NCBI RefSeq assembly: GCF_018613605.1
Contig: NZ_JAGGPU010000010.1
Span: 309,946-373,945, forward strand
Direction: 5' to 3'
Source of the DNA: Pedobacter sp. ISL-64
Lineage (GTDB): Bacteria; Bacteroidota; Bacteroidia; Sphingobacteriales; Sphingobacteriaceae
DNA: 64,000 nucleotides
The notes beneath the pieces were generated by a model that worked only from the letters and a program-made list of their open reading frames with translations, did no database searches and was not told the origin of the DNA. A program made the position numbers and the translations under genes. The first letter of the stretch is position 1, and each line of letters starts with the position of its first letter. This document shows, piece by piece, positions 29,497 through 37,025 of the stretch.

Positions 29497-29955
29497 TTAC
29501 TCTTTACATCCCTCTTTTCTCCTGGTGTCGATAATATAAACAATCTGCCAGCCCTTATCTCCTTTTACCAATTGAAAGGAATTAACCCCACAATGACTAA
29601 ATTTTTCGCCCAGATAAAATTTATAGTCTGTCCAAACAGAAGCCAAAGGACCATCGATTAATATTTTGGTAAACACAATACGCTCATCATATTTTTCCTG
29701 GTGTGGAGTGCCGATAAATTTGATAAAGTCGTTAACAGATTCTGTACGTATACCTGTTTTACCTTCTTTGTTCGTAATGGTTTGCATGATTGCTGCTGGT
29801 GCAAAGGCAGTTCTGGTTAAAGTGCTGTCTCCAGTCTTCATACCGGTAAAAAGGTTATTTATGGTTTTTTGGATGGCACTTTCTTCATCGCTTTGCGCAA
29901 AGGAATTTGTAGCAAAACCTAGTAAAAACAGGGCAAAAATGACTAATCCTTTCAT
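29497..29955 (-). CDS. Secreted NTF2/SnoaL-like protein
   Basis: A secreted protein of 152 residues with a signal peptide ending near residue 20 (SFAQS). The mature part resembles the NTF2-like (SnoaL or DUF4440, lumazine-binding type) fold: AIQKTINNLFTGMKTGDSTL at the start, ASVWTDYKFYLGEKFSHCGV in the sheet, and KGDKGWQIVYIIDTRRKEG at the end. Such proteins are often small-ligand binders or enzymes; no function can be assigned. It is monocistronic. Confidence 0.82.
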   Translation of the reverse strand: MKGLVIFALFLLGFATNSFAQSDEESAIQKTINNLFTGMKTGDSTLTRTAFAPAAIMQTITNKEGKTGIRTESVNDFIKFIGTPHQEKYDERIVFTKILIDGPLASVWTDYKFYLGEKFSHCGVNSFQLVKGDKGWQIVYIIDTRRKEGCKE

Positions 29956-30205
29956 GACTTCTTAATTACGTATATACCATAAATTTATAGTATTTTTGTC
30001 AAAGAAGGGAAAAGGAACCGCGATGTTGCAAAAAATCTATAGATTATCCACACATCTTAATCACAGTCAATACGCTTTATAGTCAGCTATTTACGCTGTT
30101 TTAACCGATTGATGTTAATAATTATTTTAAAAACGGATAATTAAAACTTGTAAACTTATAATGTGTTTTTCTGCTAATTGGCACGGTTCTTTAATAGTAT
30201 AATAT

Positions 30206-31609
30206 ATGGAAGAAGAATTCTTTTTTGAATCCAACGAAGATGCACAACGGTCGGTAGAACGTTACGAAGAAATGCTCCGCAATCAGGATCAGTATTTCTT
30301 CGATGCAGGGGCATTCGAATACATTGTAGATTTCTACATTGAGAAAAATGATCCGGTCAAAGCTTTGCAGGTTGTTGATTTTGCAATCAGTCAGCACCCT
30401 TATGCAACAGTGTTTTTAATCAAACAAGCTCATCTTTACATTTTAACCAACAATCACGAAAAGGCGTTTATTGCCTTGCAAAAAGCTGAACTTTTAGAGC
30501 CGTCAGAACCAGATATTTATTTGCTTCGCGGTAATATTTTTCAAAATACCGAACGTTTTGACGAGGCTTTGGAAAATTATGAAAAAGCTTTGGGGCTGGC
30601 CGAAAGTACCGATGAAATTTTATTACAGATGGCTTATGTTTACCAGAGCATGAGCGATTATGAAAGCGCCATTACCTATATTAAGCTTAGTTTAGAGCAG
30701 AATATGGAGAATCAGGATGGTTTATATGAGCTGGCTTTCTGTTACGATGTGTTAGATAAACAAGAAGAAAGTATCAAGTTTTATCAGCAATACATCGATA
30801 CCGATCCGTATTCTTATGCGGCATGGTATAATTTGGGCAATAGTTTCCATAAGTTGAATCTTTTCGAAAAAGCGATCGATGCTTATGATTATGCGATCCT
30901 GATCAAAGAAGATTTTAGCTCTGCGTATTTCAATAAAGGTAATGCGCTGGTTCAGCTCGATAAATATGATGAGGCGATAGATGTTTATAAACAGACTTTC
31001 GAATACGAACAGCCTAATGCCGATACCTATTGTGCCATTGGCGAATGTTACGAGAAACTGGAAAAAATGGACGAAGCCCGTTCTTACTACAAAAAATCGG
31101 TAAAAATGGATCCCAAAATGGCAGATGCCTGGTTTGGGATCGGTGTTACGCTGAATTTTGAAGAACGTTATTTCGAATCGTTGCATTTTTATAAAAAAGC
31201 AATAGATTTAGAGGCCGAGAACCCTGATTTCTGGTTTGCAATGGCCGATGCTTATTATAAATTAGGCCAGATTGACGAATCAATCGAAGCTTACGAAAAG
31301 GTATTGGAGTTTAATCCATTGGATATTGAAGCCTGGTTAGATTTTAGTACCGTGCTTTACGAACAGGGGAAATTGCTGGAAGCATCGGAAACGATGGCAG
31401 AAGCGATTAAGAATAATCCGGAAGCAGCAGAACTGTATTACCGGATGGTAGCCTATCTTTTTGCCCAAGGGAATTATAGCGATGCACTGGGATATTTGGA
31501 AACGGCTTTAACAACCGACCCCGATAAACACTATATTTTATTTGAATATTTGCCACAATTGCAGGATAATAGTGCCATTTTGAACGTTATAAACAGATAT
31601 ATTAAGTAA
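30206..31609 (+). CDS. Tetratricopeptide repeat protein
   Basis: A cytoplasmic, acidic protein of 467 residues with no signal peptide. It is built from about ten TPR units across residues 30-455, such as AWYNLGNSFHKLNLFEKAID, AYFNKGNALVQLDKYDEAID and DAWFGIGVTLNFEERYFESL. It should be a protein-protein scaffold. Partners are unknown. It is followed 60 bp later by the phosphosulfolactate synthase homologue in the same direction, so they may share a transcript. Confidence 0.92.
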   Translation: MEEEFFFESNEDAQRSVERYEEMLRNQDQYFFDAGAFEYIVDFYIEKNDPVKALQVVDFAISQHPYATVFLIKQAHLYILTNNHEKAFIALQKAELLEPSEPDIYLLRGNIFQNTERFDEALENYEKALGLAESTDEILLQMAYVYQSMSDYESAITYIKLSLEQNMENQDGLYELAFCYDVLDKQEESIKFYQQYIDTDPYSYAAWYNLGNSFHKLNLFEKAIDAYDYAILIKEDFSSAYFNKGNALVQLDKYDEAIDVYKQTFEYEQPNADTYCAIGECYEKLEKMDEARSYYKKSVKMDPKMADAWFGIGVTLNFEERYFESLHFYKKAIDLEAENPDFWFAMADAYYKLGQIDESIEAYEKVLEFNPLDIEAWLDFSTVLYEQGKLLEASETMAEAIKNNPEAAELYYRMVAYLFAQGNYSDALGYLETALTTDPDKHYILFEYLPQLQDNSAILNVINRYIK

Positions 31610-31669
31610 CGACCTTGTGAGAAAAATTTAACAAATAAATCTCAAAATTTTTTTCACTTTTGTACGCAT

Positions 31670-32437
31670 ATGAATTATCCATTATTAAACGTTCCCGAAC
31701 GTCCAGCTAAACCACGCCAAAAAGGCTTAACAATGGTTATGGATAAGGGATTGAGCCTACGTCAGGTTGAAGATTTTATTGAAGTTGCCGGCGTACATAC
31801 AGATATCGTGAAATTAGGTTGGGCTACATCACACGTAACCCCAAAACTTAAAGAAAAATTAGCTTTATATAAAAGTGCAGGTATTCCTACCTATTTTGGA
31901 GGAACACTGTTTGAGGCATTTATTATCCGTAATCAATTCGCAGATTACCAACGCATTTTAGATCAATATGGAATGGAATATGCAGAAGTTTCTGATGGTT
32001 CTATCGAAATTGAGCACGACAAAAAATGTGAGTTTATTCGCGAACTCACTAAACAGGTAACCGTTATTTCTGAAGTAGGCAGTAAAGATGCAGCTAAAAT
32101 TTTTGCCCCATATAAGTGGATTAAATTAATGCAGGCCGAAATCGAGGCGGGATCGTGGAAAGTAATTGCCGAAGCCCGCGAAGGTGGTAATGTTGGTATT
32201 TACCGTGGAAGTGGTGAGGTTCGTGAAGGATTGGTTGATGAAATTTTAACCCAGATTCCTGAAGAAACCATTATTTGGGAAGCACCTCAAAAAGAACAGC
32301 AAGTTTGGTTTATTAAATTAATCGGCAGCAATGTAAACCTTGGTAATATTGCCCCGGCAGAAGTTATTCCTTTAGAAACCATTCGTTTAGGTTTACGTGG
32401 TGATACTTTTGATTATTTCCTGAACCAGGTAAAATAA
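31670..32437 (+). CDS. Phosphosulfolactate synthase (ComA) homologue
   Basis: This protein of 255 residues matches the family that adds sulphite to phosphoenolpyruvate to give (2R)-phospho-3-sulfolactate, the first step of coenzyme M synthesis in archaea. The TIM-barrel features are visible: RQKGLTMVMDKGLSLRQVED, HTDIVKLGWATSHV, IPTYFGGTLFEAF and AREGGNVGIYRGSGEVR. No further coenzyme M gene is nearby. In Bacteroidota a sulfolactate or sulfonolipid role is conceivable but is inference. The aroE gene follows, separated by an inverted repeat. Confidence 0.88.
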   Translation: MNYPLLNVPERPAKPRQKGLTMVMDKGLSLRQVEDFIEVAGVHTDIVKLGWATSHVTPKLKEKLALYKSAGIPTYFGGTLFEAFIIRNQFADYQRILDQYGMEYAEVSDGSIEIEHDKKCEFIRELTKQVTVISEVGSKDAAKIFAPYKWIKLMQAEIEAGSWKVIAEAREGGNVGIYRGSGEVREGLVDEILTQIPEETIIWEAPQKEQQVWFIKLIGSNVNLGNIAPAEVIPLETIRLGLRGDTFDYFLNQVK

Positions 32438-32448
32438 AAGATAAAACT

Positions 32449-32525
32449 CGTCATTGCGAGGCGCGAAGCAATCTGTAGGTAGTTATTTCTATCGCATTAA
32501 GATTGCTTCGTGCCTCGCAATGACG
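32449..32525. repeat. Dispersed inverted repeat, CGTCATTGCGAGG type
   Basis: The arms, from CGTCATTGCGAGGCGCGAAG to its inverse ending CTCGCAATGACG, pair over about 26 bp with a few mismatches around a 25-nt centre. A half copy follows at 33291-33326. It lies just upstream of aroE and supplies a misleading GTG at 32510. Confidence 0.8.
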
Positions 32526-32536
32526 TAAATATGCTT

Positions 32537-33280
32537 ATGAAAACATACGGCTTAATCGGATACCCACTTTCTCATTCTTTCTCGAAAAAGTATTTCACGG
32601 AAAAATTTCAAAATGAGGGCATAGCCGATCATCAATATGAGCTTTTTCCTATTGCCGATATTAAGTCACTGCCCGATCTGCTAAGTGAAAATCCGTCACT
32701 TTGTGGGCTTAATGTTACTATTCCGCATAAAGTTAACGTGCTTTGCTATTTAAACGAAGTAGACGAAGCTGCGGAAAAAATTGGTGCCGTAAATTGTATT
32801 TCGATCAAAAGTTTTGAAGGTGCGACTTATTTAAAAGGCTACAACACCGATGCATATGGCTTTGAAGAATCGCTAAAACCATTGTTGGGGCCGCAACACA
32901 CAAAGGCACTGGTTTTTGGTGATGGTGGGGCGGCGAAAGCGGTAAAGTACGTTTTAGAGAAATTAAATATCCAATATCAGGTTGTGGTACGAACGGCTGT
33001 TAAGGGTGCTATTCTATATTCGGAAGTTACGCCAGAGATTTTAGCCTCACACCAGTTATTGATCAATACTACACCCCTGGGGATGTCGCCAAATGTAGAT
33101 ACCTTTCCCGAAATTGATTACAGTTTAGTTGGGCCAGGGTATTTAGCTTACGATTTAGTGTACAATCCGCTGGAGACAGCATTTTTGGTTAAAGCTGCCG
33201 AGCGCGGTGCAGCAATTAAAAACGGTTTGGAAATGCTGTACAAACAAGCAGAAAAAGCTTGGGCAATCTGGAATAAATAA
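32537..33280 (+). CDS. aroE: Shikimate dehydrogenase
   Basis: This NADP-dependent enzyme of 247 residues reduces 3-dehydroshikimate in aromatic amino acid synthesis. It has the substrate-domain motif GLIGYPLSHSFSKKYF at the start, NVTIPHKVNV with the catalytic Lys, and GYNTDAYGF. The nucleotide-binding loop is VFGDGGAAKAV, followed by INTTPLGMSP and KNGLEMLYKQAEKAW. An in-frame ATG two codons earlier (32531) is an alternative start. A GTG at 32510 lies inside the repeat and is unlikely. GldD follows 55 bp downstream. Confidence 0.95.
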   Translation: MKTYGLIGYPLSHSFSKKYFTEKFQNEGIADHQYELFPIADIKSLPDLLSENPSLCGLNVTIPHKVNVLCYLNEVDEAAEKIGAVNCISIKSFEGATYLKGYNTDAYGFEESLKPLLGPQHTKALVFGDGGAAKAVKYVLEKLNIQYQVVVRTAVKGAILYSEVTPEILASHQLLINTTPLGMSPNVDTFPEIDYSLVGPGYLAYDLVYNPLETAFLVKAAERGAAIKNGLEMLYKQAEKAWAIWNK

Positions 33281-33290
33281 TTTAACTTAT

Positions 33291-33326
33291 CGTCATTGCA
33301 AGGAGGAACGACGACGCAATCTTTGA
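33291..33326. repeat. Half copy of the CGTCATTGC repeat
   Basis: CGTCATTGCAAGGAGGAACG and the following GACGCAATCT resemble one arm of the repeat at 32449-32525. The other arm is missing. Confidence 0.5.
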
Positions 33327-33335
33327 TAAAATGTT

Positions 33336-33923
33336 ATGAAACTAAAACAACTGATCTGCTTTCCCTTTGTGCTGCTTTTGTTTATAACAGCTTGTCAGAA
33401 CCACAATTATAGCCCAAAGCCAAAAGCTTACTACAGGATCGTATTCCCTAAAAAAGATTATACTGTATTTACTAAACCTGTCCCTTTTACTTTCAAATAT
33501 CCAACTTATGCTGCGGTAGAACAAGATCAAAGCCGCGATGCCCAAAAGAACTGGTACAACTTACACTTTAAGCAGTTTAATGGCTTTTTGCATTTAACGT
33601 ACTATGATATTTCGGGTAGAGGCGAGTATGATGAAATGGTAGAAGATGCCCGAAAACTGGCTTTTAAACATACCATAAAAGCCAGTGCGATTGATCAAAA
33701 ACTCATCAATTATCCCGATCATAAAGTTTACGGCATTTATTACGCCATAGAGGGGAATACCGCATCATCAGTTCAGTTTTTTTTAACCGATAGTGCCAAA
33801 CATTACTTTAGAGGAGCTTTATATTTTAATGAACGCCCACAATACGACTCTATTGAACCCGTTGTTAAATTTATTAAAAAGGATATCGATACCTTGATTT
33901 CTACCTTTAGGTGGAAAAATTAA
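33336..33923 (+). CDS. gldD: Gliding-motility lipoprotein GldD
   Basis: A lipoprotein of 195 residues with the lipobox FITAC (Cys20). It matches GldD by the early motif PKAYYRIVFPKKDY, by the YPTYA segment, and by the C-terminal region with FYLTDSA-like and HYFRGALYFNERPQYDSI sequence. GldD is needed for gliding in Flavobacterium, yet it is conserved in many non-gliding Bacteroidota, where its task is unclear. Here it follows aroE, and the next gene follows closely in the same direction, so this is probably one transcription unit. Confidence 0.92.
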   Translation: MKLKQLICFPFVLLLFITACQNHNYSPKPKAYYRIVFPKKDYTVFTKPVPFTFKYPTYAAVEQDQSRDAQKNWYNLHFKQFNGFLHLTYYDISGRGEYDEMVEDARKLAFKHTIKASAIDQKLINYPDHKVYGIYYAIEGNTASSVQFFLTDSAKHYFRGALYFNERPQYDSIEPVVKFIKKDIDTLISTFRWKN

Positions 33924-33974
33924 TTTATTATTTTGTCGTCCTGCTTTTGGAAACAGGATTTTTTTAAAATTTTT

Positions 33975-34613
33975 ATGATTACAGTAAAAACCTTCACATT
34001 TAACGCCTACAGCGAAAATACTTATGTGCTTTATGATGAAACCAAAGAATGTGTCATTATCGATCCGGGCATGTACGAAGGTTTTGAGCAAAATGAATTA
34101 GCGGCTTTCATTAAAAATGAAGGATTAAAACCTGTTTTATTACTCAATACACATTGTCATCTCGATCATGTTTTCGGCAATAAATTTGTGTTCGAAACCT
34201 ATGGCTTAAAACCACAGTTACATGCGGGCGAATTGCCAATTTTAAATGCGGTTCCCGGTTATGCACCATCTATGGGCTTTACCCGTTATGATGTATCTCC
34301 TCTGCCCGATACCTTTTTGCCCGAAACAGGAGCAATTTCTTTTGGTAACAGTACACTGACCTTAATTTTTGCTCCGGGGCATTCGCCGGCCCACCTGTGT
34401 TTTTACAGTTCAGCCGATCATATTTTAATAGGTGGTGATGTACTTTTTTATGGGAGTATTGGCCGTACCGATCTGCCTGGAGGTAATCATCAGCAATTAA
34501 TCCAAAACATTTCCGATAAACTTTTTGTCTTACCTGATGAAACCAAAGTTTATCCTGGCCATGGACCAGCTACAAGCATTGGTTTTGAAAAACAACATAA
34601 TCCATTTTTTTAG
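33975..34613 (+). CDS. MBL-fold metallo-hydrolase (glyoxalase II-like)
   Basis: A cytoplasmic hydrolase of 212 residues. The metal-binding motif THCHLDH is clear near residue 59, with further ligands in APGHSPAHLCFY, GGDVLFYGSIGRTDLPGG and YPGHGPAT. The pattern is that of the glyoxalase II/persulfide dioxygenase-like group, but the substrate is not defined. The frame extends to 33933, but the ATG at 33975 gives the usual start, MITVKTFTFNAYSENTYVL. Confidence 0.9.
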   Translation: MITVKTFTFNAYSENTYVLYDETKECVIIDPGMYEGFEQNELAAFIKNEGLKPVLLLNTHCHLDHVFGNKFVFETYGLKPQLHAGELPILNAVPGYAPSMGFTRYDVSPLPDTFLPETGAISFGNSTLTLIFAPGHSPAHLCFYSSADHILIGGDVLFYGSIGRTDLPGGNHQQLIQNISDKLFVLPDETKVYPGHGPATSIGFEKQHNPFF

Positions 34614-34688
34614 CAGGATTAAAGGTTCATAATTGTTAAAGGCTTTACAACCTGGAGCCTTTAACCTTAAAACCCTCAACCTTTTATT

Positions 34689-34696
34689 TATCTTTG
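34689..34696 (+). promoter_or_regulatory. Bacteroidota -7 box directly before the permease start
   Basis: TATCTTTG matches TAnnTTTG. It ends 5 bp before the GTG at 34702. It lies inside the frame that would be used if translation began at the TTG at 34633, which argues for the GTG start. Confidence 0.5.
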
Positions 34697-34701
34697 CCGC
34701 T

Positions 34702-35937
34702 GTGAATACATCGTTTTATATTGCCAAAAGGTATCTTTTTGCCAAAAAATCTACCAATGCCATTAACCTGATATCGGGGATATCAATGGTAGGTGTAATG
34801 GTGGGTAGCGCTGCATTGATTATTATCCTTTCGGTATTTAACGGTTTAGAAACAGTAGTATTGAATATGTTCGATACCATTACCCCACAAATTGCCATTA
34901 CACCGGCTAAGGGGAAAACTTTTGATCCGAACACAGGCTATTTTAATCAGCTCAGAAAAAATAAAGATGTGGCTGCTTTTACCGAGGTGCTACAAGAAAA
35001 TGCTTTATTGAAATACAACAACAAACAAGCTGTTGGAATGGTTAAGGGCGTAAGTTTAGACTATTTAAAGAACACCAAATTAGATAGTACCATAAAAGAA
35101 GGCCATTTTATACTGCACAACAGAAGCGGCGATAATGCAGTAATTGGTTCTGCCCTGCAGAGTTATCTGGCCGTAAATACTGTCGATCCCTTTACAGAGC
35201 TGGAAATTTATTCGCCAAAGAAAGATATCGCTGCAAATAGCTTAAACCCTGCCGACGATTTTGTGGTAAAGAACATTCGGGTAAGTGGTGTTTTTGAAGT
35301 ACAACAAGATTTCGATAATGGTATTATTGTGCCATTGAATTTTGCCCGCGAACTTTTAGGCGAAGAGAAAAATGTGTCTGCAATAGAGATCAATCTCCAG
35401 CCCGGTACTGATGTAGACGATTTTCAAAAAGAGGTAATCGAAAAAGCTGGGAAGGATTATGAAGTCAGAAATCAGGCCGAGCAAAATAAATCACTCTACC
35501 ACATTTTAAATACCGAAAAATGGGCGGTATATATTATTCTTACTTTTATCCTGATTATTGCTATATTTAATATCATAGGGTCGTTAACCATGTTAGTAAT
35601 CGATAAAGTGAAGGATGTAGCCATTCTGAGCAGTTTAGGCGCAGGCAAGAAATTAATCAAACGTATATTTTTATTTGAAGGAATGATGATCACCATGTCT
35701 GGCTGTGTGCTGGGCTTAATTATCGGCCTCATATTTTATTATTTTCAGCACACTTATGGTTTTATCAAAATGGGTGATGAAGTAAATAAAACGCTGGTAA
35801 GTTCCTATCCAATCGGATTAAAATGGAAGGATTTTGTTTTAGTTTTTGTTACAGTAGGCATCTTCTCATTTTTGGCATCTGCTTTGTCATCCAATTTAAG
35901 TGTTAAAAAGATAGATCAAATTAATCAAACTATATAA
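34702..35937 (+). CDS. FtsX-like ABC transporter permease (LolE-like)
   Basis: This inner-membrane permease of 411 residues has one transmembrane segment near the N-terminus (about 22-45, ISGISMVGVMVGSAALII), a large periplasmic domain, and three segments at the C-terminus (about 275-405). This is the topology of LolC/LolE-type lipoprotein exporters, including the early NTSFYIAKRYLFAKKSTNAI. The frame opens at a TTG at 34633, but a GTG at 34702 after a -7 box gives the family N-terminus. No ATPase gene is adjacent, so the partner lies elsewhere. The next gene begins one base after its stop codon. Confidence 0.87.
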   Translation: MNTSFYIAKRYLFAKKSTNAINLISGISMVGVMVGSAALIIILSVFNGLETVVLNMFDTITPQIAITPAKGKTFDPNTGYFNQLRKNKDVAAFTEVLQENALLKYNNKQAVGMVKGVSLDYLKNTKLDSTIKEGHFILHNRSGDNAVIGSALQSYLAVNTVDPFTELEIYSPKKDIAANSLNPADDFVVKNIRVSGVFEVQQDFDNGIIVPLNFARELLGEEKNVSAIEINLQPGTDVDDFQKEVIEKAGKDYEVRNQAEQNKSLYHILNTEKWAVYIILTFILIIAIFNIIGSLTMLVIDKVKDVAILSSLGAGKKLIKRIFLFEGMMITMSGCVLGLIIGLIFYYFQHTYGFIKMGDEVNKTLVSSYPIGLKWKDFVLVFVTVGIFSFLASALSSNLSVKKIDQINQTI

Positions 35938-35938
35938 A

Positions 35939-36319
35939 ATGAAGTTATTTAAACAAGCAATTGTATTTGTTGTGCTCCTTGGCGTAGCTGCTACAGCTTG
36001 TAGAAACGATAAAGCCGAGGGAGAAAAAAGTAATCTGAAAACGGTTAAAGGTTTGTATAGTTTTGGCCCCGAAATGAAGTCTTTTACCTTATGTGAGGAT
36101 GGGCGTGAATTTTGGGTTAAAGACAGTGTAAAAAACTTAGAGCTCTCTTATAGTAACCTGGGGTTCGAAAAGCCTTACGAGCCAGTATATGTAGAATTAG
36201 AAGGTTATTTCGCGAAGTCTGATACCGCTACGGTTTCACCTGATTTCGATTCTACCCTGGTGGTGATGAAAGTGCTTAAAATCAGTAAGGAAATCCCTGA
36301 CGGACCTTGTTCGCAGTAA
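35939..36319 (+). CDS. Small lipoprotein resembling the NlpE C-terminal domain
   Basis: A lipoprotein of 126 residues with the lipobox AATAC (Cys21). The region KTVKGLYSFGPEMKSFTLCE followed by FWVKDS and EPVYVELEGYFA resembles the OB-like domain of NlpE, an outer-membrane stress-sensing lipoprotein. The N-terminal NlpE barrel is absent. It starts immediately after the permease gene, which suggests co-transcription and a possible role in lipoprotein traffic or envelope stress. The family call is moderate. Confidence 0.65.
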   Translation: MKLFKQAIVFVVLLGVAATACRNDKAEGEKSNLKTVKGLYSFGPEMKSFTLCEDGREFWVKDSVKNLELSYSNLGFEKPYEPVYVELEGYFAKSDTATVSPDFDSTLVVMKVLKISKEIPDGPCSQ

Positions 36320-36341
36320 TTCATCGAAAAACAACAGAGAT

Positions 36342-36454
36342 CGTCATGCTGAATTTATTTTACAAGTAGAAGTAGTATTTTAAATGTCTTGTAGCTACTG
36401 CGTGGTCAGCATCTATCATGCTATAAAGACCTTGAAATAAATTCATGGGTCACC
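36342..36454. repeat. Interrupted GTCATGCTGAA-type repeat
   Basis: The left part, CGTCATGCTGAATTTATTTT, and the right part, TCAGCATCTATCATGCTATA and GAAATAAATTCATGGGTCAC, look like the two halves of an inverted repeat. About 50 bp of other sequence separates them after the first arm, as if something had been inserted. Confidence 0.5.
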
Positions 36455-36583
36455 TATAATAAAAAGATATCCCCTACAGGTAGATACAGACGCCTTGTTT
36501 AGTGTCTCCACGAACTAAAGCAATGGTATAGATAAATATTATAACGATTGTTAGATTGAAAACCTAGTGTTTTAAGATAGTTT

Positions 36584-36693
36584 TTTCTTGAAGCGCAATT
36601 GTAATACTAGTCGGTTACGGCATTCCTGCTTTCCGTTACAAGTCCTCTCCCGATGAAAAATCGGGATGTGGGCTTTACACTTCAATCAGGGCT
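36584..36693 (-). repeat. Dispersed repeat, family B (copy 1)
   Basis: Its reverse complement shares TAGCCCTGATTGAAGTG, GAGGACTTGTAACGG with the following AAAGCAGGA, and GTAACCGA with 42500-42603. Between the first two blocks lies a variable part that here forms the hairpin CCCGAT-GAAAA-ATCGGG. Confidence 0.75.
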
Positions 36694-36966
36694 AATTTGA
36701 GCAGTCTTTGCAGCTATTAAAGGTAAAACCGCATTTTCTGAAAAATTCTTTTCTGCACTCCATAGTCAACAATAGTAGCACCTTCTCTGCCACCTAAACC
36801 TGATCGGAGTGGTTCCGATTTTTCATCGGAAGTAGCAGAGAGCAGGGCTGTCATTAACCAATGCTGCTGTATCTGCTTTCCAAAAAAAAGGCGCTTTTAT
36901 AATTTGCTCAAATAAGCTTTTTTAAAAAAAAATAATTGCCTGGTGAAAGTGATCAATTTGTATTAA

Positions 36967-37001
36967 AACAAAAAAAGCTTTCCTGTTTCCAGAAAAGCTT
37001 T
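36967..37001 (-). terminator. Terminator of the sugar symporter gene
   Basis: Read on the minus strand, AAAGCTTTTCTG pairs with CAGGAAAGCTTT across a 4-nt loop with one G-T pair, followed by a run of Ts. Confidence 0.85.
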
Positions 37002-37025
37002 ATGAATATAATAAAAAGATATCTT

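Larger units (their letters stand above)
36320..37025. other. Gene-free repeat-rich region
   Basis: No credible gene is seen in these 706 bp. They contain an interrupted GTCATGCTGAA-type repeat (36342-36454), a family B repeat (36584-36693), two short hairpins CCCGAT-GAAAA-ATCGGG (near 36649) and TTCCGAT-TTTTC-ATCGGAA (36813-36831), and a terminator for the symporter gene. Confidence 0.7.

Noticed and set aside
30752..31186. Long antisense frame inside the TPR gene
   Set aside because: It mirrors a periodic coding sequence; repeated Ile/Phe/Arg content is the shadow of the TPR codons.
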